Positions 1-11,519 of a stretch of DNA of 64,000 bases are shown piece after piece (the stretch's first letter is position 1; each line of letters opens with the position of its first letter). A program made the position numbers and the translations under genes. Source of the DNA: Pseudomonas putida S13.1.2 (GTDB lineage Bacteria; Pseudomonadota; Gammaproteobacteria; Pseudomonadales; Pseudomonadaceae). Location of the stretch: assembly GCF_000498395.2 (NCBI RefSeq), contig NZ_CP010979.1, forward strand, positions 1,798,001-1,862,000, given 5' to 3'. A model generated the notes under the pieces. It saw only the letters and a program-made list of their open reading frames with translations. It searched no databases and was not told where the DNA came from.

Positions 1-1023
1 GAGGGTGTGCACCAAGGCATTGGCCTGCTTGCGCCCAGGGGCGATCAACGGGCCGAGCGTACGGCTGACAAAATCGTCGATCAGCGAGCGGTCGATGATG
101 CCTTGTAGTAGGCGCAGCACGCCAAGTTCACTGAAGTTGCAATAGCCGTTGGCTGGGCGCAGGTGCTGCGCGACGTCCAGGGCCTGACGAGCCTCGTTGA
201 GGGCCTGGCGATAGTGCGCGCAATCGTCGGCGACGCTCGACAAACCCATGTGCAAACTCAGTTCACACGTCGTGGCCTGCAACTGCCGGTAAAGCACAGC
301 CAACGCCTCAGGCAAGTCGTGCGTATCTGCCAGCAGTACCACGAACAGATCACCCGGCAGCTGCGCCATCACGCTGCCTGCCCGTTGGCGGCACCAGGCT
401 TCAAGCTGGTCTTCCAGGGCCTGACGGGTAGCTTGCCAGGTACGCTCGCCGTGGGTCAGCCCATAGCGCTCGAACAAGCCATCCACGCCCGCTAGGCGCA
501 AAGCCAGCAACCGCCGCGGTTCGTCCAGTGCCAGTTGCAGGTGCGCTGCCCGCTGCCGGGCAATGGCCAGGCTCGGGTAGTCACCCGTGAGCAGCTGGCC
601 AAGGATATCGTGACGCGAGCGGCGTACCTGGCTCATCTGCACCAGCGCCGTGCCGATCAGGTGGGTCACCACCACCATCTTCAGCGCATAGGGCTGCTCG
701 ATCAGCGGCAGGCCAAGTTGCTCGGCTCGCGCAATGACAGACGCAGGCACGCTCTGGATAAAGCTGCCGCCAGTGAGAATCACCATGCCGGCGATGCCCA
801 CTGCGTCGCCGTCTTCCACCAGGCTCAGCAGGTTGGCCTCACCGCGCGGGTGGTTGATGCCGGTGACGAACACCAGTTCACCGCCCATTACCCATTCGGC
901 AATGCCTTCGTTTTCCGCCACATACGGCCAGCGCACCCGCCGCTGAAGGTTACGTGCCCCGGCCAGCACACGCATCTCGTGCAGGCCAGGCAAATGCAGG
1001 ATTTCGTCCAGTGCCAGGCTCAC
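1..1023 (-). CDS. PucR-family transcriptional regulator (3' end outside window)
   Basis: The complementary strand encodes 341 residues without a stop, running out of the window. The N-terminal ~120 residues look like the PucR/purine-catabolism regulator sensor domain (pattern LHLPGLHEMRVLAG near residue 10, then ENEGIAEWVMGGELVFVTG). The middle resembles the GGDEF-like central part of PucR proteins, with a 'HMGLSSVADDCAHYRQALNEA' type segment. The HTH_30 DNA-binding end would lie beyond base 1. The start is GTG at 1021-1023. It overlaps the TGA of the permease gene (GTGA), so the two genes are translationally coupled. The setting suggests control of pyrimidine or purine uptake and catabolism; the ligand is inferred only. 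Confidence 0.8.
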   Translation of the reverse strand, partial: MSLALDEILHLPGLHEMRVLAGARNLQRRVRWPYVAENEGIAEWVMGGELVFVTGINHPRGEANLLSLVEDGDAVGIAGMVILTGGSFIQSVPASVIARAEQLGLPLIEQPYALKMVVVTHLIGTALVQMSQVRRSRHDILGQLLTGDYPSLAIARQRAAHLQLALDEPRRLLALRLAGVDGLFERYGLTHGERTWQATRQALEDQLEAWCRQRAGSVMAQLPGDLFVVLLADTHDLPEALAVLYRQLQATTCELSLHMGLSSVADDCAHYRQALNEARQALDVAQHLRPANGYCNFSELGVLRLLQGIIDRSLIDDFVSRTLGPLIAPGRKQANALVHTL

Positions 1024-2285
1024 GGCTCGACACCCGCCTGGCCTGGTGCCCTGTGGCGTGCGCCCAGTTCGAGCAGGGCGATGTAGCACAGGGCCGAGGC
1101 GCCGATACCCACCAGCGGCGCGACCCACGGCGAGGCATACGCCAGCACCGCGCCCACGGCATAGGCAAACAGCCCGATAAGGTTGTAGCGTGGCAGGCGT
1201 ACCGTGGCCAGTGCCGGGTACTTGCCGCGGTGGCGATACCAGAAGTCAGCCATGATCACCCCGCCCACTGGTGGAATGATCGAGCCCAGCAGCACCAGGA
1301 ACGGGATCAGCATTTCGTACATGCCACCGATCGCCAGCACTATGCCAACCCCGGCCGCCAGCAGGGTTGCCGTGCGCCTGCGCTCGCTGCGCAGCAAATG
1401 GCAGGCGGCGGCCGACACGTTGTAGATGGTCGGCCCCTGGATGGTCCACAGGTTCAGGCACAGCATCACCACCGCCGCGAACGACAAGCCCTGCAACATC
1501 ATCACTTCGACGATGTCGGCCTGCTGGTAAACCATCGCGCACCAGGCACCGGCCACCACCATCAGGCCGTTACCCACAAGAAACGCGACCACGCTGGCGA
1601 TCACCGCCACCCGGCCGCTACGCGACAAGCGTGTCCAGTTGGTGGCTTGGGTGGCGCCACTGGCGAAGGTGCCGAAGACCATGGTCACTGCTGCCGAAAA
1701 GGTCATGGTTTCGTGCGGTACTACTGCGGCCAGGCCGGCAAAGCCACCGACATCGCGGGTGGCAATGTACATCGAGACCAACAGCAGCACGAACATCAAC
1801 GGCACCGAGACTCGCGACAGCACGTCCAGGCCCTTGAAGCCGATGATGGCAGTAATGCTGAAGCCCAGGCCAAACAAAACCATCAACGGCACGCTGAAAC
1901 CTTCTGCCAACCCCAGCAGCTTGACCAGCACGATGGCCACGGTGGCTGTGCCCCAGGCGTACCAGCCCAGTTCAGCAAAACCCAGCAGAAAGTCCGAAAG
2001 CCGACTGCCCGCTTCACCAAAACAGAAACGCCCCATCAACACAGTGTTCAGCCCGCTACGCGCGGCGATGAATGCCAGCGCAGCGGCATACAAGGCCAGC
2101 AGGCTGTTGCCAAGGGTGGCCACCCACAACATGTCGACAAAATTGAAGGCCATGCCCAGCTTGCCGCCGGCGAACATGGTGCCCGTGAAAAAGGTAAAGC
2201 TGAACAGCACCATCGCAATCGGCAGCAGGCCCTTGCGGGCGGATTGCGGGGCTTCGCTGAGGGGGAATTCGCTGGGTGAGCTCAT
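1020..2285 (-). CDS. codB: Cytosine/purine permease, NCS1 family (CodB-like)
   Basis: This 421-residue protein has about twelve hydrophobic segments and a short polar N-terminus. The first helix region (FSFTFFTGTMFAGGKLGMAF) and the GFAELGWYAWG segment are typical of the CodB branch of the nucleobase:cation symporter-1 family, which imports cytosine across the inner membrane. I chose ATG at 2283-2285, giving MSSPSEFPLS, because the 27 residues upstream in frame look non-coding and GGAGCCCCGTGCA precedes this codon. It overlaps the downstream PucR-type regulator by 4 bases, so both are probably one operon. A cytosine deaminase gene may follow outside the window. The exact substrate (cytosine or another nucleobase) cannot be read from sequence. 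Confidence 0.85.
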   Translation of the reverse strand: MSSPSEFPLSEAPQSARKGLLPIAMVLFSFTFFTGTMFAGGKLGMAFNFVDMLWVATLGNSLLALYAAALAFIAARSGLNTVLMGRFCFGEAGSRLSDFLLGFAELGWYAWGTATVAIVLVKLLGLAEGFSVPLMVLFGLGFSITAIIGFKGLDVLSRVSVPLMFVLLLVSMYIATRDVGGFAGLAAVVPHETMTFSAAVTMVFGTFASGATQATNWTRLSRSGRVAVIASVVAFLVGNGLMVVAGAWCAMVYQQADIVEVMMLQGLSFAAVVMLCLNLWTIQGPTIYNVSAAACHLLRSERRRTATLLAAGVGIVLAIGGMYEMLIPFLVLLGSIIPPVGGVIMADFWYRHRGKYPALATVRLPRYNLIGLFAYAVGAVLAYASPWVAPLVGIGASALCYIALLELGARHRAPGQAGVEP

Positions 2286-2527
2286 TGCACGGGGCTCCGG
2301 GTGGTAGTTGGGAGCTGGAAGAGCAATATGCGGGCCGCTTTTTCGAGCGCCGTCACCCGGAATCAAATCGGGCAGGCAGCCCAGGTGGTGATGTGCACTG
2401 TGAACATTAAAGTCGCATTTCGGCGTTATGAAGGTGTGCTGAACGACTTATTTTGAGGCATTCATGCACCAAAGCGGGCTTGGGCTGGGTAGGATTCACC
2501 CAGTCGACCAAGCACTTTGGGCCTGCT

Positions 2528-2630
2528 GCGCAGCCCATCGCCGGCAAGCCGGGCTCCCACAGGTACGGTGCAACCCTTCAAGCATTGCGCGGTCCCTGTG
2601 GGAGCCCGGCTTGCCGGCGATGGGCTGCGC
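2528..2630. repeat. REP-type inverted repeat pair
   Basis: Two near-perfect inverted arms of about 36 bases, at 2528-2563 and 2594-2630, contain the core GGGAGCCCGGCTTGCCGGCG and its complement. They are separated by about 30 bases. This is the 'GCCGGC' variant of P. putida REP elements. It lies in the 362-base gap between the convergent-facing ends of the permease promoter region and the TenA gene. Apart from AT-richer DNA at 2400-2460 that may hold the permease promoter, I see nothing else in this gap. Confidence 0.85.
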
Positions 2631-2647
2631 AAAGCGGCCCCCGGGGG

Positions 2648-3313
2648 CTATGCCACCCCGTCCAGGCCCATCTGCCAGAAGTCCGCCTCCAGGCTGGATG
2701 CCTGGCCAAAGATCCCCACCAACTCGGCAAACCGCTGCTCGGTCATGCTCCGCGCCGCCAGCTCATCCAGGTGCTTGCGCGCAGCTGCCGCCACACCCTG
2801 ATAGCCTGCCCCGGCATATTCGCCAATCCACTCGCGGTACGGGTGGTTGCTCAAATCGCCAATCCGGTCGGCCAGGGTCCGGCCGATCTCGGCATAGCCG
2901 ATCACGCAGGGTGCCAGTGCCACATGCAGCTCCAGCAGGTCGCCGGCAGCGCCGCAGTCCAGCACGTAGCGGGTGTATGCCACCGTGGCCTGATGCTCTG
3001 GCGCGGCCTCGATATCGGCCTGGGTCAGCCCCCAGCGGGCGCACAGGCGCAAGTGCAGTTCGGTTTCATCCAGAATCGCCGCCAGCCCGGCCTGTGCCGC
3101 GCGGATGTCGGCCGGGCGACGGCTCTTATAGGCCGCCAGTGCCCAGGCACGGGCGAACTGGATGAGGAACAGGTAGTCCTGTACCAGGTAAGTGCGGAAC
3201 GCTGCCTCACTCAGCGTGCCCTCACCCATCTGCCGCACAAAGTTATGGTCTACGTAGCTGCGCCACTGTTGGGTGGCTGCGCCCTTGAGGCGCTCGAAGA
3301 TATCCATGCTCAT
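2648..3313 (-). CDS. tenA: Thiaminase II / aminopyrimidine aminohydrolase, TenA_C type
   Basis: This 221-residue protein belongs to the TenA family, which hydrolyses aminopyrimidine breakdown products of thiamin to give HMP for salvage. The catalytic set is visible: Asp46 in YLVQDYLFL, Tyr113, Cys136 in LAPCVIGY, Tyr140, and Glu209 with Phe212 in EADFW. The Cys marks it as the TenA_C class. Its ATG overlaps the TGA of the upstream TenA-like gene (ATGA at 3310-3313), so translation is coupled. Both genes follow the TPP riboswitch at 4051-4147. Length matches the family (about 220-230). Function is strongly supported by motifs; actual substrate preference is inferred. Confidence 0.93.
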   Translation of the reverse strand: MSMDIFERLKGAATQQWRSYVDHNFVRQMGEGTLSEAAFRTYLVQDYLFLIQFARAWALAAYKSRRPADIRAAQAGLAAILDETELHLRLCARWGLTQADIEAAPEHQATVAYTRYVLDCGAAGDLLELHVALAPCVIGYAEIGRTLADRIGDLSNHPYREWIGEYAGAGYQGVAAAARKHLDELAARSMTEQRFAELVGIFGQASSLEADFWQMGLDGVA

Positions 3314-3957
3314 TTGCCCTCCGGGTAAACGGCATCGAAGAAGGCCAGCTCCAGCGCAACAGTGCGCTGGTAGAAGTCACTGGCCAGTGCGGCGTGCTGC
3401 GGGCCGACACGGTCCAGCTCGGTCTGCAGGAATGCAACGAAGCTCTGGAATGCCGGGTTGTCGTGCAGGGTGATCCACTCGGCATGGACAAAGTTGTCCG
3501 GCATCGGTTTTGGCGCCTTCAGGGCCCAGTCCAGATACAGGCCTTCGGCAACGTTGAGTACCGCCAAGGCTGCGGCGTATGAGCGGGTGGCTGCCGCTTC
3601 GCGCATGATCGCCTTGAAACCTGCGGTTGGCGCGGTATCAGCCGGCTCAATGCGTTGCGCCGGGCTTACATCCAGGGCTTCGAAAGCGCGCAGGAAGTAG
3701 GTGTTCTCATCGCTTGAAATCATCCCGGCAAAGCGGCCAAAGCGCAGGCGCGCCTCGAACGTATCGGCGGTGGCGATGGCCGCGCCGAGCAGGGTCAGGA
3801 AACTGTCGAGAAAGCGATGGTCCTGCACCAGATAGTCGACCATGATCGGGTCCGGCAGGCTGCCGTCGCACAATTGGGTCACGAAACGGTGGCCAACGGC
3901 CGCCGACCAGGTCGGCTCGCTTTGGCGGCGCAGGGACTGGCTGAAACGTTCGGTCAT
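3310..3957 (-). CDS. TenA-family protein, TenA_E type (no catalytic Cys)
   Basis: This 215-residue paralogue of the next gene keeps Asp46 (YLVQDHRFLD), Tyr141 and Glu203. It lacks the active-site Cys: the corresponding stretch reads NVAEGLYLDWA with Glu138. That pattern is the TenA_E class, whose plant members act on N-formyl-amino-HMP and amino-HMP. I chose ATG at 3955-3957 (MTERFSQSL); an upstream in-frame start at 4053 would run into the riboswitch. It is the first gene after the TPP riboswitch, and its stop overlaps the tenA_C start. It probably works beside the TenA_C enzyme in aminopyrimidine salvage. Confidence 0.88.
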   Translation of the reverse strand: MTERFSQSLRRQSEPTWSAAVGHRFVTQLCDGSLPDPIMVDYLVQDHRFLDSFLTLLGAAIATADTFEARLRFGRFAGMISSDENTYFLRAFEALDVSPAQRIEPADTAPTAGFKAIMREAAATRSYAAALAVLNVAEGLYLDWALKAPKPMPDNFVHAEWITLHDNPAFQSFVAFLQTELDRVGPQHAALASDFYQRTVALELAFFDAVYPEGK

Positions 3958-4050
3958 GTTGCTGTCCTTGATGAAGGTGACAGCGAGACCTTGGCAGTTG
4001 ACATGGATGGGCCTCGCAGTGAGGCCGGCAAAAAGGCAGGTAACAAGCCC

Positions 4051-4147
4051 CATCCCTTCGCCGGCATGATCCGGATCAGGTTCGAAGGGTCACCGCGCTG
4101 CAGCCTTCAGCGGTTTCTCAGCCCTTTGCCGGGCTCCCCTTGGTGAC
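4051..4147 (-). promoter_or_regulatory. TPP (THI-box) riboswitch
   Basis: Read on the minus strand, the segment opens with GGGGAGCCCGGCAAAGGGCT followed by the hallmark CTGAGA. It then has the long helix CGCTGAAGGCTGCAGCG, and ends with GACCCTTCGAACCTGATC, CGGATCATGCCGGCGAAGGGA. These are the conserved pyrimidine- and pyrophosphate-sensing elements of the thiamin pyrophosphate riboswitch. It lies 94 bases before the TenA_E start. By family rule, TPP binding turns the downstream genes off. Whether control is by termination or by hiding the ribosome site is not clear; I see no strong U-tract terminator in the 4000-4050 stretch, which favours translational control. Confidence 0.95.
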
Positions 4148-4152
4148 CAACA

Positions 4153-4181
4153 GATATACCCCAGCGCGCCAGGGGTGTCAC
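4153..4181 (-). promoter_or_regulatory. Sigma70-type promoter for the TPP riboswitch/tenA operon
   Basis: On the minus strand GTGACA (4176-4181) and TATATC (4153-4158) are separated by exactly 17 bases, close to the -35/-10 consensus. Transcription would start near 4146, right at the first base of the riboswitch fold. The fit in position supports the call. Confidence 0.7.
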
Positions 4182-4208
4182 GCCCCAATCCCCCCAACCA
4201 ATGGGCAT

Positions 4209-4255
4209 TGGGTACCCGCTAGTGGGGACTTAGACCCATTTTTGACGCCCCGTCA
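4209..4255. promoter_or_regulatory. Palindromes in the divergent tenA/copper-oxidase intergenic region (possible activator sites)
   Basis: GGGTACCC at 4210-4217, a loose dyad GTGGGGACTTAGACCCA just after it, and TGACGCCCCGTCA at 4243-4255 all lie 60-105 bases upstream of the sigma54 -24 element. That is the usual distance for enhancer-binding-protein sites. Which protein binds is unknown; this is inference from position and symmetry. Confidence 0.35.
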
Positions 4256-4313
4256 TTTCACGGGCATCAGGCGCCACAAGGATTTGTTTAACAAAGCATT
4301 ACCGAAATAACTG

Positions 4314-4330
4314 TTGGCACAGCCGTTGCT
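4314..4330 (+). promoter_or_regulatory. Sigma54 (RpoN) -24/-12 promoter for the multicopper oxidase operon
   Basis: TTGGCACAGCCGTTGCT matches the sigma54 consensus YTGGCACRNNNNTTGCW. The invariant GG (4316-4317) and GC (4328-4329) are exactly 10 bases apart. A start near 4340 leaves a leader of about 60 bases before the ATG at 4401. RpoN promoters need an ATP-driven activator protein; none is encoded in this window. Confidence 0.8.
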
Positions 4331-4400
4331 CAGGGCCTTTTAACGGGCAAAACGCCATTGATGGCTTAGAGCCATAGAGCCGCGAGCGAGGCACAAGGCA

Positions 4401-7796
<3,396 letters not shown>

Positions 7797-7843
7797 GTGC
7801 ACCGCTCCCACAGAAGTCGCGCAGCTGCGAGCTCTGTGAAGTT

Positions 7844-7871
7844 CCTGTGGGAGCGGGCGTGCCCGCGAAGG
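7844..7871. repeat. Single REP half-element
   Basis: CTGTGGGAGCGGGCGTGCCC followed by GCGAAGG is one arm of the common P. putida REP. It sits in the 100-base gap between the oxidase and SCO genes; an imperfect partner (CTCCCACAGAAGTCGCG) lies just upstream at 7804. Confidence 0.7.
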
Positions 7872-7896
7872 GCTGCACACCATCGAGGACCCTATC

Positions 7897-8880
7897 ATGC
7901 CCGGCTCATGGCGTTTCCTGCTGGTACTCGCGGTATTTGCCGCCAGCATCCCGTTCTGGCCACTGCAGCCGCAACAACCGGTGGCCGAAAAAACCGCAAG
8001 CCCATGGGGCGCCGACTACTTTCCCAACATCCCCCTGCTCACCCAGGACGGCGAGAAGGTGCATTTCTTCGACGACCTGATCAAGGACAAGGTGGTCGCC
8101 ATCAACTTCATCTTTACCGGCTGCTCCGACTCCTGCCCGGTGGAAACCGCGCGCTTGCGCCAGGTGCAGAAGATTCTGGGGGACCGGGTCGGCAAGGATA
8201 TCTTCCTCTATTCCATCAGCATCGACCCCTATAACGACACCCCGGCCACCCTCAAGCACTACGCCGAAAAGTTTGGCATCGGCCCTGGCTGGACGCTGCT
8301 CACCGGCGAGCCCGACGACATCGAGCAATTGCGCCGTAGCCTGGGGCTGTGGATCGAAGGCCTGGAAAACGGCCGCTCCAAAGACCACAACCTGAGCCTG
8401 ATCATCGGCAACCAGGCCACCGGCCGCTGGATGAAGGCCTCGCCCTTCGAAAGCCCATACATCCTCGCGGACCGGCTGGGCAACAGCCTGCACAACTGGA
8501 AGCAGGCCAGCGCCATGAGCAATGACTACGCCCAGGCCCCTGAGATACGCGCGCCCAGCAGTGGTGAGCAGATCTTCCGCACACGCTGCTCATCCTGCCA
8601 CACCCTGGGCGATCACGCGCCAGGGCAGCCCGGCATCGGCCCGGACCTGCTGGGTGTGACCCGACAGCGTGACGCTAACTGGCTGGCCCGCTGGTTGAAA
8701 GAGCCCGACCGGATGCTGGCAGAGAAAGACCCGTTGGCCATGCTGCTGTACGAGCAGTACAACCGCCTGGCCATGCCCAACATGCGCCTGGGCGATGCCG
8801 AAGTCAGCGCACTGATCAGCTACATCGAGGAAGAAACCGCACGCCTTCAGGCGCCCCTGGCGGATACAGGAGCCCCTTAA
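7897..8880 (+). CDS. SCO1/SenC copper chaperone fused to a c-type cytochrome
   Basis: This 327-residue protein has an N-terminal signal anchor (7-21). A SCO1/SenC thioredoxin-like domain (~35-200) carries Cys76-x3-Cys80 and His164, the copper-binding triad. A C-terminal cytochrome c domain has CSSCH at 231-235 for haem attachment and Met296 (MPNM) as sixth ligand. It is periplasmic. SCO proteins load copper into oxidases, and the gene directly follows the multicopper oxidase, so a role in metallating it or in taking its electrons is likely. GAGGA lies 10 bases before the ATG. The fusion of chaperone and cytochrome in one chain is less usual than stand-alone SCO proteins. Confidence 0.9.
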   Translation: MPGSWRFLLVLAVFAASIPFWPLQPQQPVAEKTASPWGADYFPNIPLLTQDGEKVHFFDDLIKDKVVAINFIFTGCSDSCPVETARLRQVQKILGDRVGKDIFLYSISIDPYNDTPATLKHYAEKFGIGPGWTLLTGEPDDIEQLRRSLGLWIEGLENGRSKDHNLSLIIGNQATGRWMKASPFESPYILADRLGNSLHNWKQASAMSNDYAQAPEIRAPSSGEQIFRTRCSSCHTLGDHAPGQPGIGPDLLGVTRQRDANWLARWLKEPDRMLAEKDPLAMLLYEQYNRLAMPNMRLGDAEVSALISYIEEETARLQAPLADTGAP

Positions 8881-8961
8881 AGGCAATTAGCCATCAGTCA
8901 TCAGCCTGTCATCTGTTTGTCGTATTTTTTGAGCATCGCCCAGGGTCGGGAACTATCAGCA

Positions 8962-11286
8962 GTGATACGCCGTTCGCTTTCATCCGCCAGCCTTCTGCGG
9001 CTGCTGATCCTGATGCTGTGTGCAGCCACCCTGACCTTTCTCTGGGGGCTGCACATGACGCAGAAATCCGCCGCCCGCCAGGACGCGTTGTCGGCCAAGG
9101 CCGCCGAGCACCTGAACCTGGCCAGCATCGTCGGCGAAAGCCTGCGCCAGCTGGTCGACCGCGCCCAGGCTGTTGGCCGGGTCACCCAGGACGACATGAA
9201 GGTGCTGCGCCAAGGCAACTTCAGCCTGGCGCGGATACTGGCCGAAGACCCGGTGTTCAAGCGCATGAGCCTGTACGACCGGCAAGGCCGGCTGTTGTCG
9301 GCCAGCCATGCCGACGAGGCCAGCGCACTGCCCGAGGACTGGTTACGCCAGCTGCAAAGGCACGTTGCCCGCTATGGTTTCAAGCCCTTTTTGCCCAGCG
9401 TGCAGCCGCCTGGCCAGGACGCCACCCTGCCCAACTGGCGCCTGCCCTTTATGCTGCCGTTGACCGACCTGCCGGGCCGCGAGATTGAAAACATCCTCGT
9501 GGTGCAACTGGATATCGGCTACCTGGCGGTGCTGTTTCAGCATATCGACCTAGGGCGCAGCGGGCTGGTGCGCCTGCTGCAGGATGACGGCCTGGAGCGG
9601 CTGCGCATAGACACCAGTGGCGTGGTGGTCGCCGGCGATGCGTTGCAGCCCAAACTGCCGGATACCGGTAGCGAAACGGGCATGCTGGCCCAATACGCAG
9701 CCGGCGAAGCGTACCAGAGCCTTTACCGCCATGTACCCGAGCGCGGGTTCAGCGTAGTGGTCAGCCAGCGCCAGGATGAAATCCTCGCGCCTTCGACCCT
9801 GGCCTATGCCCGACAATTCTGGTTGAACCTGAGCATGACGCTGATGATCATCGCCAGCCTGCTGTGGACCTTGCGCCTTTTGCGCAAGCGACAGGAGGCC
9901 TTTAGCGCACTGGAACAGGCCCAGCAGGAAAACCAGCAGCTTATCGGCCGTCTTGAGGACGAACACCGGCGCAGCAGCCACGCCGCTGCCACCGACCACC
10001 TCAGCGGGCTGCACAACCGCCGCCAGTTCGTCGAGGTGGCCGGCCAGGCGCTGACCCGCCAGCGTGGCAAGCGCCGGTTGATGGCAATCCTGTTCATCGA
10101 CATGGACCGCTTCAAGTCGATCAACGATTCGCTCGGGCACAAGATCGGCGACCTGCTGCTGCAGGCTGTGGCCGGGCGCATCCAGCGTTTGCTGGAGCCC
10201 GGTGACGAGGCTTCGCGCTTTGGCGGCGACGAATTCGTGGTATTGCTGGCCGGCGAGCGCAGCGAAGACCAGATCAATGCCTGGGTCCGTGAATTGGTCC
10301 AGCGGTTGTCGGCCACCTATGCCCTTGACGGTCAGGAGGTCAACACCAGCCCAAGCGTGGGCGTGAGCATCTGCCCGCGCGATGGCCAGGACATCGACAG
10401 CCTGATCCGTAGTGCCGACGCCGCAATGTACTCTGCCAAGCAGGCCGGTCGGGCCCAGTACCGCTTCTTCGACCCCTCGCTGAACCTTGCCGACATCCAG
10501 GCCTTCACCCTCGAACAGGCGTTCGGCAGCGCCTTGGCCGAGCGCCAGTTCGTGCTGCACTACCAGCCGCAGATCCGCCTCGACACCCAGCAGGTGCTGG
10601 GCTACGAAGCGCTGGTGCGTTGGGACCACCCCGATTTCGGCCTGCTGTACCCGGACCGCTTCATCGACCTGGCGGAGCGCAGCGGCTTTATAGTCGACCT
10701 GGGCTGGGAGGTGTTGCGCCTGGCCTGTGAGGCTTTGGCGGGCTGGGCTGCCCAGGGCTGCGGAACGCGGCTGGCCGTCAATGTGTCCGCCCTGCAACTG
10801 CGCCAGGGCGACTTCGCTGCGCGGTTGCTCAGCCAACTGCAACGGTATGCCATTGCCCCGCAGCAGCTAGAGCTGGAAATTACTGAAACCACCATCCTCG
10901 ACCCCGAAGGTCCGGCAGTGGCGCACCTTCACACACTGCGCGGCGCCGGCCTGGGCATCAGCCTGGATGATTTCGGCCGCGGCTACGCCGGCTTCGCCCA
11001 TCTGCATTCGCTGCCATTGAGCAAGCTCAAGATCGACCGCTCGTTGATAGCGCCGCTGTCCAACAGCCCCGATGACAGCCCGATCGTGACCTCCACCATT
11101 ATCCTGGCCAAGCGCCTGGGCCTGGAAGTGGTCGCCGAAGGCGTGGAAACCCGCGAACAGGTGGTGTGCCTGAAGCTCGCCGGCTGTGATATCGCCCAGG
11201 GTTACCACTTCAGCCGGCCACTGTCGCCGGCGCAGTTGCGCGAGTACCCGCCGTTCAATGGTGTCGAGGAGAGGGCATGCGTGTAA
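8962..11286 (+). CDS. Membrane GGDEF-EAL protein (c-di-GMP turnover)
   Basis: The predicted protein has 774 residues. Two membrane segments (~11-29 and ~295-315) flank a periplasmic sensor region, followed by a short coiled stretch. The GGDEF domain has an intact GGDEF at 421-425; its RxxD inhibitory site is altered to EPGD. The EAL domain has EAL at 549-551 and keeps NVSA, EITE, DDFG, KIDR, AEGVE and QGYHF, so phosphodiesterase activity is likely. I chose GTG at 8962; a TTG at 8917 would add 15 residues lacking signal character. The gene lies 81 bases after the SCO-cytochrome gene and is probably co-transcribed. Net activity (synthase, hydrolase or both) cannot be decided by reading. Confidence 0.88.
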   Translation: MIRRSLSSASLLRLLILMLCAATLTFLWGLHMTQKSAARQDALSAKAAEHLNLASIVGESLRQLVDRAQAVGRVTQDDMKVLRQGNFSLARILAEDPVFKRMSLYDRQGRLLSASHADEASALPEDWLRQLQRHVARYGFKPFLPSVQPPGQDATLPNWRLPFMLPLTDLPGREIENILVVQLDIGYLAVLFQHIDLGRSGLVRLLQDDGLERLRIDTSGVVVAGDALQPKLPDTGSETGMLAQYAAGEAYQSLYRHVPERGFSVVVSQRQDEILAPSTLAYARQFWLNLSMTLMIIASLLWTLRLLRKRQEAFSALEQAQQENQQLIGRLEDEHRRSSHAAATDHLSGLHNRRQFVEVAGQALTRQRGKRRLMAILFIDMDRFKSINDSLGHKIGDLLLQAVAGRIQRLLEPGDEASRFGGDEFVVLLAGERSEDQINAWVRELVQRLSATYALDGQEVNTSPSVGVSICPRDGQDIDSLIRSADAAMYSAKQAGRAQYRFFDPSLNLADIQAFTLEQAFGSALAERQFVLHYQPQIRLDTQQVLGYEALVRWDHPDFGLLYPDRFIDLAERSGFIVDLGWEVLRLACEALAGWAAQGCGTRLAVNVSALQLRQGDFAARLLSQLQRYAIAPQQLELEITETTILDPEGPAVAHLHTLRGAGLGISLDDFGRGYAGFAHLHSLPLSKLKIDRSLIAPLSNSPDDSPIVTSTIILAKRLGLEVVAEGVETREQVVCLKLAGCDIAQGYHFSRPLSPAQLREYPPFNGVEERACV

Positions 11287-11332
11287 TGCGAACCTTGGCG
11301 CTGCCCCACTGACCCCAGCTGACGCGTTACCC

Positions 11333-11450
11333 CTGCAGGAGCGGCCTTGTGTCGCGATGGGCCGCAAAGCGGCCCCGACGATATCTGCTGCGAAGCTGAC
11401 AATCTGGGCCCGCTTCGCGCGCCATCGCGACACAAGGCCGCTCCTACAGG
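11333..11450. repeat. REP-type inverted repeat pair (CGACACAAGGCCGCTCC variant)
   Basis: Arms at about 11334-11361 (GCAGGAGCGGCCTTGTGTCG) and 11422-11450 are inverted copies about 60 bases apart. The loop region holds a second GC-rich dyad (GGGCCGCAAAGCGGCCCC). It separates the GGDEF-EAL gene from the recombinase gene, and may act as a transcript end. Confidence 0.85.
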
Positions 11451-11519
11451 CACCGCGCTGGCATGCAATATCTCTTGATTCGGTTTATCGTGTGCTCATT
11501 ACCCACCGACACCCGCACC

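Noticed and set aside
954..2279. Long open frame (441 codons) on the plus strand
   Set aside because: It lies antisense to the cytosine permease gene. Its translation is rich in His, Gln and Arg, as expected from GC-rich mirror frames, with no family resemblance.
11333..11450. Attachment site of the tyrosine recombinase
   Set aside because: The palindrome is a REP of a type found at other places in the window, and there is no second copy bordering an inserted segment.
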